This document shows, one piece after another, positions 42,246 through 53,174 of a stretch of DNA of 64,000 nt (its first letter is position 1; the number at the start of each line of letters is the position of its first letter). Both the position numbers and the translations under genes were made by a program. Where the stretch lies: positions 1 through 64,000 of the forward strand of contig NZ_FNAF01000007.1 of NCBI RefSeq assembly GCF_900101835.1. Direction: 5' to 3'. The notes beneath the pieces were generated by a model. It was given only the letters and a program-made list of their open reading frames with translations. It made no database searches and was not told the origin of the DNA. The stretch comes from Peptococcus niger. Its GTDB lineage: Bacteria; Bacillota; Peptococcia; Peptococcales; Peptococcaceae.

Positions 42246-42869
42246 TCATACACCCCAACGAAAGTACGGATTATGGCGCCGTTCAAAGGTCAGGTTTGTC
42301 TTAGGCCCGTGCCCCGGGTAGAGGACCGTTTCATCAGGCAAGGCGGCCATCCGTTTCTGGACCGAGTTGACAAGGTCTTCAAAACTGCCCCCGTCCAAAT
42401 CGGTCCGCCCAACGGTCCCTTTAAAGACCGTATCGCCGGTAAAGGCAATGCCGGCCTCCGGCAAGTACAAAACACACCCTCCCCGTGTATGCCCGGGGGT
42501 TAAAATCACCTGGATGGTCTGGCCGGCCAGAGAAAGGCGGTCGCCATCTTTCATTTCAACATCTGCCGCCTTGGTGTGAACCTTCATACCGAAGAAGTCC
42601 TGGGGAGTCCCCAGCATACCGGCATCTTCCCGACAAATATAGACGGGAATATCAAAGTGGCGCGCCACTGCATCGTTAGCGCCCACATGATCGTAATGGC
42701 CATGGGTGTTGATCACCATTTGCGGCTTTACCCCCAGGCGCTCAACAGCAGCGATAATTTTTGGCGCATCGGCCCCCGGATCGATAATCGCTGCGGATTT
42801 CTCGTCCGCATCGTACAAGATATAGCAGTTGGCTTCAATCGGCCCAACAACCAACGTTTCAACGTTCAT
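42246..42869 (-). CDS. Glyoxalase II-like metallo-beta-lactamase fold hydrolase
   Basis: 207 residues. The metal motif THGHYDHVG (about 54-62), later TPGHTRGG (His ~128), FTGDTVF (Asp ~147) and the final GHGPKT give the full binuclear metal set. Sequence resembles the short hydroxyacylglutathione hydrolase-like group common in Bacillota, whose substrate is usually unknown since most lack glutathione. One base after dtd. Confidence 0.9.
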   Translation of the reverse strand: MNVETLVVGPIEANCYILYDADEKSAAIIDPGADAPKIIAAVERLGVKPQMVINTHGHYDHVGANDAVARHFDIPVYICREDAGMLGTPQDFFGMKVHTKAADVEMKDGDRLSLAGQTIQVILTPGHTRGGCVLYLPEAGIAFTGDTVFKGTVGRTDLDGGSFEDLVNSVQKRMAALPDETVLYPGHGPKTNLTFERRHNPYFRWGV

Positions 42870-42870
42870 A

Positions 42871-43332
42871 TCATTCTCCTTTCGCTGACCTTACCGGACT
42901 TTCCACCAGCAAGGTGACCGGCCCGTCATTGGTCAAGCTGACCTCCATATGGGCTTGAAAACGACCGGTTGCCACCGGAAGGCCATAGGCCGCTAAGTCG
43001 GCGCAGAATTGCCGGTATAAGGCATCGGCCGCTTCCGGCGGCGCCGCTTCTGTAAAAGAGGGGCGGCGACCGCGGCGGGTTTCACCGTACAAGGTGAACT
43101 GGGATACAGCCAAAACCGCCCCGCCAATGTCCAAAACAGACCGGTTCATTTTACCGTCTTCATCCTCAAAAATGCGCAAATGCGCTACCTTATCCGCCAA
43201 CCACCGGCTGTCCTCTGCTGTATCGGCGTGGGTCACCCCCAGTAAGACCAAAAGCCCGGTCCCGATGGCGCCGACTTGGTCACCGTCAACCTCCACCCGG
43301 GCCTGACTGACCCGTTGCACCAAAGCCCGCAT
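42871..43332 (-). CDS. dtd: D-aminoacyl-tRNA deacylase
   Basis: 153 residues. Removes D-amino acids mischarged to t[16 protein letters not shown], the catalytic SQFTLYG (~78) and the cross-subunit LTNDGPVT (Gly-cis-Pro replaced here by DGPVT context typical of the family) are present. It sits directly after relA, a common Bacillota order, with one base between genes. Confidence 0.95.
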   Translation of the reverse strand: MRALVQRVSQARVEVDGDQVGAIGTGLLVLLGVTHADTAEDSRWLADKVAHLRIFEDEDGKMNRSVLDIGGAVLAVSQFTLYGETRRGRRPSFTEAAPPEAADALYRQFCADLAAYGLPVATGRFQAHMEVSLTNDGPVTLLVESPVRSAKGE

Positions 43333-43333
43333 A

Positions 43334-45553
43334 TCATTGCCCCTTTCGCGAAAACTGCCGCCGGACCTGAAAGACGTCCGGTATGCTGGAAATCTTATCC
43401 ATGACCACTTGCAGTTCGTGAATGTCTTCTACTTCTAAAGTGATGTCCATCACCGCCATGTAATTGTGTACCCGCGATGTAATGGATAAAATATGCACGT
43501 TTGCATCATTGATGAGCGCCATCACTTCTGGAGTGATTTTCGGGCGATCGAAAGCCTCGACGGAAAGTTCCACTTTGAAAAGAGAATCTTCATAGCCCTG
43601 CCATTTGACCGGGGTCAGACGGGCACGCTCTTTTTCAGGAAGTTTTAAAATATTGGGGCAGTCCGCATGGTGCACGGTCACCCCGTGGCCACGGGTAATA
43701 TAGCCGATGATGGGATCGCCCGGCACCGGTTTGCAACAATTGGCAAAGCGTACGCTTACATCCGCCGTACCGGAAATAGCCACACCACCGAAACTTTTCC
43801 CCGACTCTTCAACGTGGGTTTTTTGCACTTGTGGCTGCAAATTAGGGGTTCCCGATGCTTGAGACGGCGCGTCTTCACGTGGTGCTTTTAACTCATCTTT
43901 AAATTCCTCGCGCAAGCGGTTGATGACCTGGTTGGTGGAAATACCGCCGATGCCTAGGGCGCAAAAAACGTCATCCGCTGTGTTATAGCCCATTTTCCCG
44001 GAAATGCGGTTGATGTTCTCCGTTTTCCCGAAAATGCCCTCATCCAAGCCCAAATATTTTAAGGACTTCTTGTATAAGTCCTCGCCACGTTCAATATTTT
44101 CTTCCCGTTTATTTTTCTTTAGCCACTGGCGAATTTTATTTTTCGCCTGAGGGCTCTTGACGATGTTCAGCCAGTTCCGGCTGGGACCCTTGCTGTTTTT
44201 CGAGCGTAAAATTTCCACACTGTCCCCATTTTTCAACTGATAATCAAAAGGCACAATGCGGTTGTTGACCTTGGCACCGACGCACTGGTTGCCAATCTCC
44301 GTATGGACACGATAGGCGTAGTCAATCGGCGTAGACCCTTGGGGCAATTCATAAACTTCCCCTTGGGGCGAAAACACAAACACCGCATCTGAGAACAGTT
44401 GCAGCTTGATGTTTTCTAACATTTCCTTGCTGTCATCGGCATCATCTTGCAGCTCTTTTAAGTGCTTAATCCAGTCCAACTGGTTGACATCGGTACTTTG
44501 GTCACTGCCGCCGCTTTCCTTGTAAAGCCAATGGGCGGCAACCCCGTATTCTGCCACTTGGTGCATTTCAAAGGTACGAATTTGTATTTCAAACCGCTCG
44601 CCACGGGGGCCGATGACCGTCGTGTGTAAGGACTGGTACATGTTCGGCTTAGGCATGGCGATGTAATCTTTAAAGCGTAAGGGCACCGGTTTCCAAAGTG
44701 AATGCACCACACCCAAGACCACATAACAATCCTGTACCGTATTGACCAAGACGCGGATAGCAATCAGATCATAAATCTCATCCAGATCTTTATTTTTCTT
44801 TTTCATCTTGCGGTAAATGCTGTAAAAATGCTTCGGCCGTCCGCCAATTTCAAAATACAGCTTGCGTTTTTTCAATTCCGCAGAAATATCGTTGATGACC
44901 TCATCAATATAGGCTTCCCGTTCCTGCCGCTTCATGGAAATGCGATTGACCAAATCGTAGTAGACGTCCGGCTCCAAATATCGTAAAGATAAATCTTCTA
45001 ATTCCCATTTTAAGCGAATAATCCCCAAGCGGTCTGCAATGGGGGCGTAAATTTCCAGCGTTTCACGGGCAATGCGGGCCTGTTTTTCCGGGGCCTGGTA
45101 TTCCATCGTACGCATATTGTGCAGACGGTCGGCCAGCTTAATGATGATGACCCGAATATCCTGGGCCATGGCCACGAACATTTTACGGTAGCTTTCCAGC
45201 TGACGTTCTTCCCTGGAAACACAGGACAATTGGTCCAACTTGGTGACGCCCTCAACCAAGAAGGCCACTTCTTCCCCAAAATGGTCCACCAGGCCGCGCG
45301 TGGTACAACCGGTATCCTCTACCACGTCGTGCAAAAGGCCCGCTGCAATGGCCCGGTCATCCAGCCCCAATTCTGCCAATAAAATGGCCACATGAAGCGG
45401 GTGGGTAATATACGGCTCTCCGGATTTTCGATATTGACCCTGATGAAATTCTTCAGCAAACCAGTAAGCATCTTGTAAAAAAGCGAAATCCGCATCCGGA
45501 TTGGTTAAATTGACGGCATCGATCAGATCTTTAAACCGGACTGAATCAGTCAT
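43334..45553 (-). CDS. relA: Bifunctional (p)ppGpp synthetase/hydrolase
   Basis: 739 residues from the ATG with AAGGAGG upstream; the open frame extends 20 residues into the helicase fusion. HD hydrolase domain (HDVVEDT ~75), synthetase domain (~235-350, [17 protein letters not shown]), TGS ([12 protein letters not shown] ~395) and a C-terminal ACT domain. The HD residues look intact, so both activities are likely. (p)ppGpp ties amino-acid starvation to purine and ribosome output. Overlaps the upstream gene by 8 bases. Confidence 0.95.
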   Translation of the reverse strand: MTDSVRFKDLIDAVNLTNPDADFAFLQDAYWFAEEFHQGQYRKSGEPYITHPLHVAILLAELGLDDRAIAAGLLHDVVEDTGCTTRGLVDHFGEEVAFLVEGVTKLDQLSCVSREERQLESYRKMFVAMAQDIRVIIIKLADRLHNMRTMEYQAPEKQARIARETLEIYAPIADRLGIIRLKWELEDLSLRYLEPDVYYDLVNRISMKRQEREAYIDEVINDISAELKKRKLYFEIGGRPKHFYSIYRKMKKKNKDLDEIYDLIAIRVLVNTVQDCYVVLGVVHSLWKPVPLRFKDYIAMPKPNMYQSLHTTVIGPRGERFEIQIRTFEMHQVAEYGVAAHWLYKESGGSDQSTDVNQLDWIKHLKELQDDADDSKEMLENIKLQLFSDAVFVFSPQGEVYELPQGSTPIDYAYRVHTEIGNQCVGAKVNNRIVPFDYQLKNGDSVEILRSKNSKGPSRNWLNIVKSPQAKNKIRQWLKKNKREENIERGEDLYKKSLKYLGLDEGIFGKTENINRISGKMGYNTADDVFCALGIGGISTNQVINRLREEFKDELKAPREDAPSQASGTPNLQPQVQKTHVEESGKSFGGVAISGTADVSVRFANCCKPVPGDPIIGYITRGHGVTVHHADCPNILKLPEKERARLTPVKWQGYEDSLFKVELSVEAFDRPKITPEVMALINDANVHILSITSRVHNYMAVMDITLEVEDIHELQVVMDKISSIPDVFQVRRQFSRKGQ

Positions 45554-48500
45554 CGGGACCACCTCCTTCAAAATATGTGGCATTTGGCAGGACAGGCGAT
45601 TGTACCTGAGCACTCAAGTTGGCCAAATCCTTATCAAAAGCTGTCGTTAAATAAATATCATAATCTTTCCGTTCGTTGGCCACCTCCTGATAGGTGGCCG
45701 AATCGGTCAGGGATTTTTTCTCCTCAACAGCCGCCAGGCTATAGCGACCGTCCGCTTCCCGCCGGTCCAGCAAGCCCAATTCGCCGAAAATGCGCTTGCT
45801 TAACCGTAAGGTTTCGTAGGAAAAGTCCTCGCCGGGGGCCGCTTGCAAAAGGTCCCCCCTCAATTTATCCGGCCCTTTGCGCAGACGACGGCAGATCAAT
45901 TGATAGACCTTGCCCAGGGTGCTGCGATTCGGACAGGTGCGTGAGAGAATCAGTTCATTGACGGCCTGGTCTCGTTCACCATAAATCAGGTGGATGTAGG
46001 CTTCCTTACCATCCCGTCCGGCCCGACCGGCCAGCTGGTTAAAGGCTTCCTTTGAAAAGCACAGGTGGTAGAGGACCACATGGCGCACATCCGGAAGGTT
46101 AATGCCTTCTCCAAAAGCAGTGGTGGCCACGAGCAGGCGCAAGTTTCCTTTTTCAAATTCCCCTTGCAACCACTCGCGCGCTTTGCGGTTTAAACCGCCG
46201 TGGTAATAGCCCACCGTATGCCGCAAGCTGTAGGGTAAATTCAAGCGGAGTTTCTTGGCGATTTCTAAGGCCTGCTTGCGGCTGTTCACATAGCAAAGGG
46301 TTTTTTGCCCGGACAGGGCCAGCCGCAGCAAATAGCGGTTTTTCTGACCAATCCCCCGGTGATCGACCAACTGTAAGTTGGTCCGTGGCGCACGGTCTGC
46401 CATGAACTGCATTTGAGGGCGCAGCTCACGGCAGGCAGCGGCAGCTGCATCGGGCAAGGTTGCTGTTAGGGCCAAGACTTGCCCCGGCGCATCGGCCAGA
46501 TAGTTTTTCAAATGCCGGTAACCAGCCCGGCGATCCTGCAAATGATGGGCCTCGTCCAAGACCCAAAAGCCGATAGGTTTGGCGCCCTGGGTAAAGGCCT
46601 TTTCATGGGCCAGGAAAAATTCCGGTGTGGTTAAAACAATATCTGCCCGGCCATCGGCCAGGGCACCAAAAAGGTCAATGCGACGACGACCGGAAAGGTC
46701 TCCGTAAGCTTCATAGACGGGAATCCCGAAAGGCGCCATGGCTGTAGACAGGCTCCGATATTGATCCTTAAGCAGGGCTTTCAGCGGGAAAAAAACCACT
46801 GTCATGGCCCCCTCCTGCAAGGCTTTGGCCGCCGCTTGGGCCCGGTAAACCAAAGATTTCCCCCGACCGGTGGCCATGATCAGGGTCAAGTCAGACCCAT
46901 CGGCCAGGGCTTCAAGCGCTTGTTCTTGAGTCGGAAAAAGCCTTCCGCCATCCAACAAGACAGAAGCTGCTTCAAGAGCGCCCATCGGCCTGCCGGGTTT
47001 GGACAATCCGGCAGCCTGGTCGGCGATCGCTTCATCCATCCATGTCAATTTTATATTTGCACCGTATAAGGATTCGCCGCTGCCGGTGACAGCGGTCAAG
47101 TCTACCGCATAACGGCGTCCGGCCCGGATCAAGGGGGCCAAGACGGCGGCCAGGTCCCGATTTAGGTAACCAATTTTACCCTCTGATGCCAGCAAGGCCA
47201 GGGCATTGACATCGTGGGGGTTCTCCGGTTCCGGCTGTAGGGTCAATCTTTGCGGTGCTTTCAGTTGCGAAAGAATGGCTTGCCGGTCATCGAAGCTCAC
47301 ACCGGCGACTTTGGTGTAAAAGGTCCTCGCCTCACCGATATCCGCATAGGGCCTTTCCTGTAGATGCGCCTCACCATGAAGATAAAGCAGGTCATCCAAG
47401 GGATCATCTGCCAAAAAAGCGGGCCGAATATCCCGCACCATCAGTTCAAGGCGATCTTGTCCGCGAAAAGTAGATCGATTAACGTTAAATAAAATATCCT
47501 GTGGTCTGCTACTGCAGCCTCGCGCATCAGGGCCACGACGAAAGGCAATACCGCGAATATCGCCTTGGGGCGCCGGCAGAAGCAACTGCAAATGGGCGCC
47601 GTCTTTGCCGCAAGGGCGGGCATTCAGCTCATTTTGCCCGACAAAAGCAAAGGTTGGCACCGGGTTCCCGCAGCCGGTCGGTTCTAAGGCTTCCAAGGCC
47701 TGCCACAAGTCCTCATCAATGTCTGCCGGCTGTAAAATCGCATCCATCCTCAAAGTATCTTTTCCATACCATGCCTGAGCGCTTTTTACACATTCTTCTT
47801 GAAAGGCCGCACGAAAATCAGCCAATTTATCCTGGGCCACCGTCAAGCCGGCCGCTTTGGCATGGCCGCCAAACTGGACCAGGGTCGATTGAACTACCGA
47901 CAGGTGGGCATACAAGTCAAAGCCTTCCGGCGCCCGAGCCGAACCGGTTAAACTGCCTTCTTCCTGTTTAAGCGTTAAAACCACCGCCGGTACGCCATAG
48001 CGTTCCATTAAACGTGACGCCACAATGCCAATGACGCCTGCATGCCAGTCATCTCCGCAGACGACGATGCTTTTCGGCGCCAGCTCTGTAATCTGGGTCA
48101 AGGCCGCCTGAAAAGCCTGCTCTTCCATGGCCTTACGTTCCCTGTTCAAGTCATCCAAGGCCCCTGCCGCTTCACGCGCCCTTGCGCTGTTATCGGCACG
48201 GAGGAGTGCCAAAGCCAGATCTGTTTTATCTAGGCGACCGGCCGCATTGAGCCGGGGCGCCAGTTGAAAGGCGATATGCTCCGCGCGCAACTTTCCGGGC
48301 GTCAAATGAGCCGCTTCCATAAGGGCTGCAATGCCCGGTCGGGGACGGTGGTTCAGAACCGTCAACCCGCGCTTCACAATGCGGCGATTATCCCCCAGCA
48401 AGGGCACAATATCCGCCACCGTCGCCAGTGCGGCCAAGGCCACATAGGCATCCAGGTCCTCTGTCGGCCGGCCAGCCCGCCGAAACAGGCCACAAGCCAG

Positions 48501-49100
48501 CATAAAGGCGACCCCTGCACCACACAGTTGACCGAAGGCTTCTGTTTCCGGATGAAATTTAGGGTTGATGATCAGACAATCCGGCAATTTTTCCGGCAGC
48601 ATGTGGTGATCGGTCACGATAATGTCCCTGCCCTCTGCGATAAAGGGCGCCAATACATCAGCCGCAGCGATGCCCGTATCCACAGTGATTAACAAGGGGT
48701 CCTCCGCCGAAAAAATGGTCTCGAGCGCTTCCGGGTTCAGCCCGTACCCTTCTTCCAACCTGGACGGAATATAAACGGAGACCTGACCTCCTAAGCTGCG
48801 CAAGGCTTCAGACAAGAGCGTTGCAGCACTCATGCCGTCCACATCATAATCCCCGTAAACGACCATTGGCCGGTTTTCATCAATGGCTGCCCCAATTAGG
48901 TCAACTGCCGGATCCAAATTATATAAGGCCGACGGATCGGACAAGTCGGTATAGTCTGCCGCTAAAAAAGACTGGGCCGCTTCCGCCGGAATATTGCGAT
49001 TATACAAGAGGCGGGCCACATGCCTGGACACCTTTGCCGTTTCAGCATACTGGTCAATCGTTTTGTCAGAGACATCTTTTAACTGCCATCTTTTTTGCAT
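45546..49100 (-). CDS. recJ: RecJ exonuclease fused to HIRAN and RecQ-like helicase
   Basis: 1184 residues, about twice the usual RecJ. Residues 1-560 are RecJ: DHH motifs YGDYDVDGMSAATLL (~82), TDHHMLPE (~165), DHHA1 signatures WHAGVIGIVASRL and FGGHAKAAGL, then the OB region. Residues 590-690 resemble a HIRAN domain (FYTKVAGVSFDDRQ, PENPHDVNALAL, GKIGYLNRDLA). Residues 715-1060 are a superfamily 2 helicase with Walker A MATGRGKSLVYRA (~743), DEAH (~849), ALTATLP and GRAGRDG (~1027), closest in style to RecQ. A C-terminal winged-helix-like tail follows. It suggests unwinding and 5'-3' resection in one chain. AAAGGAGG precedes the ATG. Confidence 0.92.
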   Translation of the reverse strand: MQKRWQLKDVSDKTIDQYAETAKVSRHVARLLYNRNIPAEAAQSFLAADYTDLSDPSALYNLDPAVDLIGAAIDENRPMVVYGDYDVDGMSAATLLSEALRSLGGQVSVYIPSRLEEGYGLNPEALETIFSAEDPLLITVDTGIAAADVLAPFIAEGRDIIVTDHHMLPEKLPDCLIINPKFHPETEAFGQLCGAGVAFMLACGLFRRAGRPTEDLDAYVALAALATVADIVPLLGDNRRIVKRGLTVLNHRPRPGIAALMEAAHLTPGKLRAEHIAFQLAPRLNAAGRLDKTDLALALLRADNSARAREAAGALDDLNRERKAMEEQAFQAALTQITELAPKSIVVCGDDWHAGVIGIVASRLMERYGVPAVVLTLKQEEGSLTGSARAPEGFDLYAHLSVVQSTLVQFGGHAKAAGLTVAQDKLADFRAAFQEECVKSAQAWYGKDTLRMDAILQPADIDEDLWQALEALEPTGCGNPVPTFAFVGQNELNARPCGKDGAHLQLLLPAPQGDIRGIAFRRGPDARGCSSRPQDILFNVNRSTFRGQDRLELMVRDIRPAFLADDPLDDLLYLHGEAHLQERPYADIGEARTFYTKVAGVSFDDRQAILSQLKAPQRLTLQPEPENPHDVNALALLASEGKIGYLNRDLAAVLAPLIRAGRRYAVDLTAVTGSGESLYGANIKLTWMDEAIADQAAGLSKPGRPMGALEAASVLLDGGRLFPTQEQALEALADGSDLTLIMATGRGKSLVYRAQAAAKALQEGAMTVVFFPLKALLKDQYRSLSTAMAPFGIPVYEAYGDLSGRRRIDLFGALADGRADIVLTTPEFFLAHEKAFTQGAKPIGFWVLDEAHHLQDRRAGYRHLKNYLADAPGQVLALTATLPDAAAAACRELRPQMQFMADRAPRTNLQLVDHRGIGQKNRYLLRLALSGQKTLCYVNSRKQALEIAKKLRLNLPYSLRHTVGYYHGGLNRKAREWLQGEFEKGNLRLLVATTAFGEGINLPDVRHVVLYHLCFSKEAFNQLAGRAGRDGKEAYIHLIYGERDQAVNELILSRTCPNRSTLGKVYQLICRRLRKGPDKLRGDLLQAAPGEDFSYETLRLSKRIFGELGLLDRREADGRYSLAAVEEKKSLTDSATYQEVANERKDYDIYLTTAFDKDLANLSAQVQSPVLPNATYFEGGGPDD

Positions 49101-49122
49101 GTTCCCACCTCCTTTTTTTAAA

Positions 49123-49440
49123 TTAAGCCCAGTCCAGAATCAAACCGTAGAAAACCATCAGACCGCCACACAACCATAGGATGCCGACAAAAAACACCGC
49201 ATAAAAAATAAGGCCACGGCGCAAACCCATTTGCTCAATAAGCCGCTTCAACTTGATTTGAGGTGCTCCGGTCTTGACATATCGGTACAGGGCCCAGCTG
49301 TTGCGGACTGCGACAAACAAGACCAACAAACCCGCTAAGCCCAGCAGGGTGCTTTGGTCAACCAGTTTTAGGATGGCGGCAAGCAACCAGAGCCCCATGC
49401 CAAGGTAAAAAATATATTTTCCTCTGTCCTGATCAGCCAT
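49123..49440 (-). CDS. Small membrane protein of unknown function
   Basis: 105 residues with about three hydrophobic segments (10-27, 32-48, 78-103) and a basic middle (QIKLKRLIEQMGLRRG). AGGAGG precedes the ATG. It is the first gene of the probable operon with the RecJ fusion, relA, dtd and the hydrolase. I do not recognise the family. Confidence 0.65.
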   Translation of the reverse strand: MADQDRGKYIFYLGMGLWLLAAILKLVDQSTLLGLAGLLVLFVAVRNSWALYRYVKTGAPQIKLKRLIEQMGLRRGLIFYAVFFVGILWLCGGLMVFYGLILDWA

Positions 49441-49478
49441 CTGCCCACCTCCTATCCGGCATAATCCATATTGTGTTC

Positions 49479-49507
49479 ATTTTACCACAGCCCCGCCCCC
49501 TTGGTAA
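49479..49507 (-). promoter_or_regulatory. Candidate promoter of the recJ-relA operon
   Basis: TTACCA (49502-49507) and TAAAAT (49479-49484), spacer 17, 40 bases before the small membrane gene. Confidence 0.5.
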
Positions 49508-49520
49508 GCCTTCTCCACGC

Positions 49521-49552
49521 AAAAAGACGCCGGATGCTGGCATCCGACGTCT
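49521..49552 (-). terminator. Terminator of pyc
   Basis: A 13-bp stem (AGACGTCGGATGC with one G-T pair) with a short loop, then TTTTTG on the minus strand, 14 bases after the pyc stop. Confidence 0.85.
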
Positions 49553-49566
49553 ACCTATGCTATAAA

Positions 49567-52500
49567 TCAGTCTTCCAATTCAGCGATTAACTCGCCTGCT
49601 TCCACTTGACCGCCTTCACTTACAAAAATACGATGGATGACACCGTCACGGGGTGCCAATACATTGGTTTCCATCTTCATGGCCTCAAGCACCATCAGGG
49701 GATCGTTTTCTTTGATTTCGTCCCCTTCCTTAACATTAATCTTAATGACGGTACCGGGGATATTGGCCCCGACGTGAGACGGATTGTCCGGGTCGGCGAT
49801 CGGCTTGCGAACAATTTCAAGGCTCTTGGTGGCCACTTGGTTCAAAACGCTGACCACACGGCGAGCCCCGTTCACTTCAAAGGTCACATGGGAGTTGCCT
49901 TCTTCATCAGCATCTTTCACTTCAATCAGCTTAACGGAGAGAACCTTCCCTTCTTCAAGGGCAACATCGCCGCTTTCGCCTTCAACCAGTCCATGGAAGA
50001 AAAGTTCACTGGACATGTTGGACAAGTCCCCGTCTTTTTCCAGGCTCTTCCAATAATCATCGTAAACTTTCGGGTACAGGGCATAGCTGACGGCTTCACG
50101 CATATCGGCTTCAACGCCCAGGTCTTCCCGGATATGCGCCATATCCGCTTCAAAATCTTCCGGATCCAGCAATTCGCCGGGACGGCAAGTGATGGGTTTG
50201 CGGTCTTTTAAGACAATCTTTTGCAATTCCGGTGGGAAGCCGCCTTCCGGTTGCCCCATCATGCCCTCAAAATAGGACACAATGGAATCTGGGAAGTCCA
50301 GGTTTTTCCCTTTTTCATAAATATTGTCCGGGGTCAAACCGTTTTGTACCATGAAGATGGCCATATCACCAACCGCTTTAGACGACGGCGTTACCTTGAC
50401 AATATCGCCCAGCATCCGGTTGACATCCGCATACATGTCCTTGACTTCGTCAAGCTGGTGGCCTAAGCCAAAGCTTTCCACTTGTGCCTTCAAGTTGGAA
50501 TATTGGCCACCCGGGATCTCATACTTATAGATTTCCGCTGAACCGGATTTTAAGCCTGACTCAAACTGGGCATAAATCGGTCGTACATTCTGCCAGTAAT
50601 CGGAAAGTTTCTGCATATCATCCGTATCCAGACCGGTATCGCGGTCGGAGTTGATCAGCGCCGCTGCCAGAGAGTTCAAGGCCGGTTGGCTGGTTAAGCC
50701 GGCCATGGCGTTAAAGGCACAGTCGACAATATCTACACCGGCCTGTGCAGCCATGAGCAGGGCTGCAACGCCGTTGCCGGTGGTATCGTGGGTGTGCAGA
50801 TGAATGGGGATTTTAACATTTTCTTTTAATGCCGTCACCAGTTCATAGGCAGCTTGCGGTTTCAAGAGCGCACTCATATCTTTAATCCCGATCATATGGC
50901 AGCCTAAGCCTTCTAGTTCTTTGGCCTTGGCGACAAAATAATCCAAATCATATTTGGTGCGCGTTTTATCGGTAATGTCCCCGGTGTAGCAGAGGCAGCC
51001 TTCTACCAAGCGGTCGGTCTTAAGCGCTTCGTCAATGGACACCTTCATGCTTTCAATCCAGTTCAAGGAATCGAAAATGCGGAAAATATCAATGCCGCCT
51101 TTGGCGCATTCTTGTACAAATTGACGGATAACATTATCCGGATAGCTCTTGTAGCCCACTGCATTGGCGCCACGGAAGAGCATTTGGAAGAGGATATTTG
51201 GAATCTGTTCCCGCAATTTAATCAAGCGGTCCCAGGGATCTTCTTTCAGAAAGCGGTAGGCTGTATCAAAGGTGGCACCGCCCCACATTTCCAAGCTGAA
51301 CAAGTCTTTTCCCAGTACGGAAAGGGCCGGTGCAATGTTCAGCATATCATTGGTCCGCATGCGCGTGGCCACCAAACTCTGGTGGGCATCGCGCAGGGTG
51401 GTATCTGTGATCAAGAGTTTTTTCTGATTCAGAACCCAATCGCACAAACCTTGCGGCCCTTTTTCATCTAAGAGCTGCTTAGTGCCGTAAAGCGGTTGTT
51501 CAGGCGCTTCAAACTTAGGCACCACCGGCACATCAAAGGACGGCTTGCTGCCTTTGTTTTCGTTAACCACTTTATTGGCCAAATAGGTCAGGACTTTCAG
51601 TTCTTTGTCATTGCTCTTGCGAATATCAAAAAGTTCCGGTGTGCGGCTGATAAAACCGGTATCGCACTGGCCCTTTCTAAATTCCTGGGTGTTGAGAACA
51701 TTGATTAAAAAGGCAATGTTGGTCTTGACACCTTTGATTTTCATTTCACGCAGGCAGCGAATGGCCTTATCCACCGTGCTGCCAAAGGTATTGCTGTAGG
51801 CGATAATTTTAACCAAGAGGCTGTCGTAAAAGGGGCTGATGTAAGCACCCGTATAGGCATTACCGCTGTCCAAGCGGATCCCGTTACCGGAGCTGGACCG
51901 GTAAACTTCAATGGTCCCGGTATCCGGTGCAAAATGGTTGACCGGATCTTCCGTTGTCACACGACATTGGATGGCATAGCCGCGCACGTGAATGCTGTCC
52001 TGATCAGCAATGCCGACTTCTTCAGAATCGAGCCGAGACCCGTCCGCAATGCGGATTTGTGCCTGCACAATATCAATGCCGGTGATGATTTCTGTCACGC
52101 AGTGCTCCACCTGGATACGGGGGTTCATTTCAATAAAATAATGCTGGCCGGTGTGGTCCACCAAAAATTCCACGGTCCCGGCGTTGCGGTAATTCACTGC
52201 ACCGGCAATTTTCAAAGCATCCTTACAGATGGCTTCCCGCTGGTCATCGGTTAGGATGAGGGACGGCGCAAATTCAATGACTTTCTGGTGACGACGTTGA
52301 ATGGAACAGTCCCGTTCGAATAGGTGCACCAAGTTGCCATAATTGTCACCTAATACCTGCACTTCAATGTGCTTCGGTTCTGCGATGAATTTCTCAACGA
52401 AAACATCCCCAATCCCAAAGGCTTTTTTGGCTTCATTGCAAGCGCTCAAGTATTCATTTTCCAGGTCTTCTTCCCGGTTGACCACCCGCATCCCGCGTCC

Positions 52501-53001
52501 GCCACCGCCGGCAGCGGCCTTCAAAATCACCGGATAGCCACAAATATTGGCGTATTCTCGCGCTTCTTCCAGGTTAAGCGCCGGTTTTTCAACCCCGGGA
52601 ATGGTCGGCACATTGACCGATTTGGCGACAATTTTCGACTGAATTTTATCCCCCAAGGCGTTCAGCATCTCATGGGTCGGCCCGATGAAGATAATGCCGG
52701 CCCGTTCGCAGTATTCGGCAAACTCAGCATTTTCCGCTAAAAACCCGTAACCCGGGTGGATGGCGTCAGCCCCTTTGGCCTTGGCCAGGGCGATAATTTC
52801 AGCAATATCCAAATACGCATCAACCGGCAGCTTCCCTTTACCGATTTGATACGATTCATCAGCCATTGTACGATATAACGAGTTTTTATCTTCCTCAGAG
52901 TAAATGGCAATGGATCGAATGCCAAGCTCTTTACAAGCTCGGAACACGCGAATTGCAATTTCGCCGCGGTTGGCGACCAAAACTGATTTGATGGTTTTCA
53001 T
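49567..53001 (-). CDS. pyc: Pyruvate carboxylase
   Basis: 1144 residues from the ATG after GGAGG. Makes oxaloacetate from pyruvate, bicarbonate and ATP; supplies aspartate-family synthesis and C4 metabolism. Biotin carboxylase 1-450 (VLVANRGEIAIRVFRA, KAAAGGGGRGMR, EMNPRIQVEHCVTE), carboxyltransferase about 525-800 (DTTLRDAHQSL, LHTHDTTGN), and a C-terminal biotinyl domain with EAMKMET (~1110). Full-length single-chain form. It has its own promoter and terminator. Confidence 0.97.
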   Translation of the reverse strand: MKTIKSVLVANRGEIAIRVFRACKELGIRSIAIYSEEDKNSLYRTMADESYQIGKGKLPVDAYLDIAEIIALAKAKGADAIHPGYGFLAENAEFAEYCERAGIIFIGPTHEMLNALGDKIQSKIVAKSVNVPTIPGVEKPALNLEEAREYANICGYPVILKAAAGGGGRGMRVVNREEDLENEYLSACNEAKKAFGIGDVFVEKFIAEPKHIEVQVLGDNYGNLVHLFERDCSIQRRHQKVIEFAPSLILTDDQREAICKDALKIAGAVNYRNAGTVEFLVDHTGQHYFIEMNPRIQVEHCVTEIITGIDIVQAQIRIADGSRLDSEEVGIADQDSIHVRGYAIQCRVTTEDPVNHFAPDTGTIEVYRSSSGNGIRLDSGNAYTGAYISPFYDSLLVKIIAYSNTFGSTVDKAIRCLREMKIKGVKTNIAFLINVLNTQEFRKGQCDTGFISRTPELFDIRKSNDKELKVLTYLANKVVNENKGSKPSFDVPVVPKFEAPEQPLYGTKQLLDEKGPQGLCDWVLNQKKLLITDTTLRDAHQSLVATRMRTNDMLNIAPALSVLGKDLFSLEMWGGATFDTAYRFLKEDPWDRLIKLREQIPNILFQMLFRGANAVGYKSYPDNVIRQFVQECAKGGIDIFRIFDSLNWIESMKVSIDEALKTDRLVEGCLCYTGDITDKTRTKYDLDYFVAKAKELEGLGCHMIGIKDMSALLKPQAAYELVTALKENVKIPIHLHTHDTTGNGVAALLMAAQAGVDIVDCAFNAMAGLTSQPALNSLAAALINSDRDTGLDTDDMQKLSDYWQNVRPIYAQFESGLKSGSAEIYKYEIPGGQYSNLKAQVESFGLGHQLDEVKDMYADVNRMLGDIVKVTPSSKAVGDMAIFMVQNGLTPDNIYEKGKNLDFPDSIVSYFEGMMGQPEGGFPPELQKIVLKDRKPITCRPGELLDPEDFEADMAHIREDLGVEADMREAVSYALYPKVYDDYWKSLEKDGDLSNMSSELFFHGLVEGESGDVALEEGKVLSVKLIEVKDADEEGNSHVTFEVNGARRVVSVLNQVATKSLEIVRKPIADPDNPSHVGANIPGTVIKINVKEGDEIKENDPLMVLEAMKMETNVLAPRDGVIHRIFVSEGGQVEAGELIAELED

Positions 53002-53066
53002 CCGCACTTCCTCCTCTTCCTATTCCAATGAATAGCGCTTTTACAAAAAGCCTATAAACTGATTTA

Positions 53067-53095
53067 ATCATAGCACTCTTCAAAGATTTTTGCAG
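53067..53095 (-). promoter_or_regulatory. Promoter of pyc
   Basis: CTGCAA (53090-53095) and TATGAT (53067-53072), spacer 17, 65 bases upstream of pyc. Confidence 0.5.
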
Positions 53096-53174
53096 TACAT
53101 TTTTGTGGAAATTCTATCTTTTTGCACTTTTATTGTCATATATGGCTCATAAAAGCAGTCTACCCCGTTTTATA

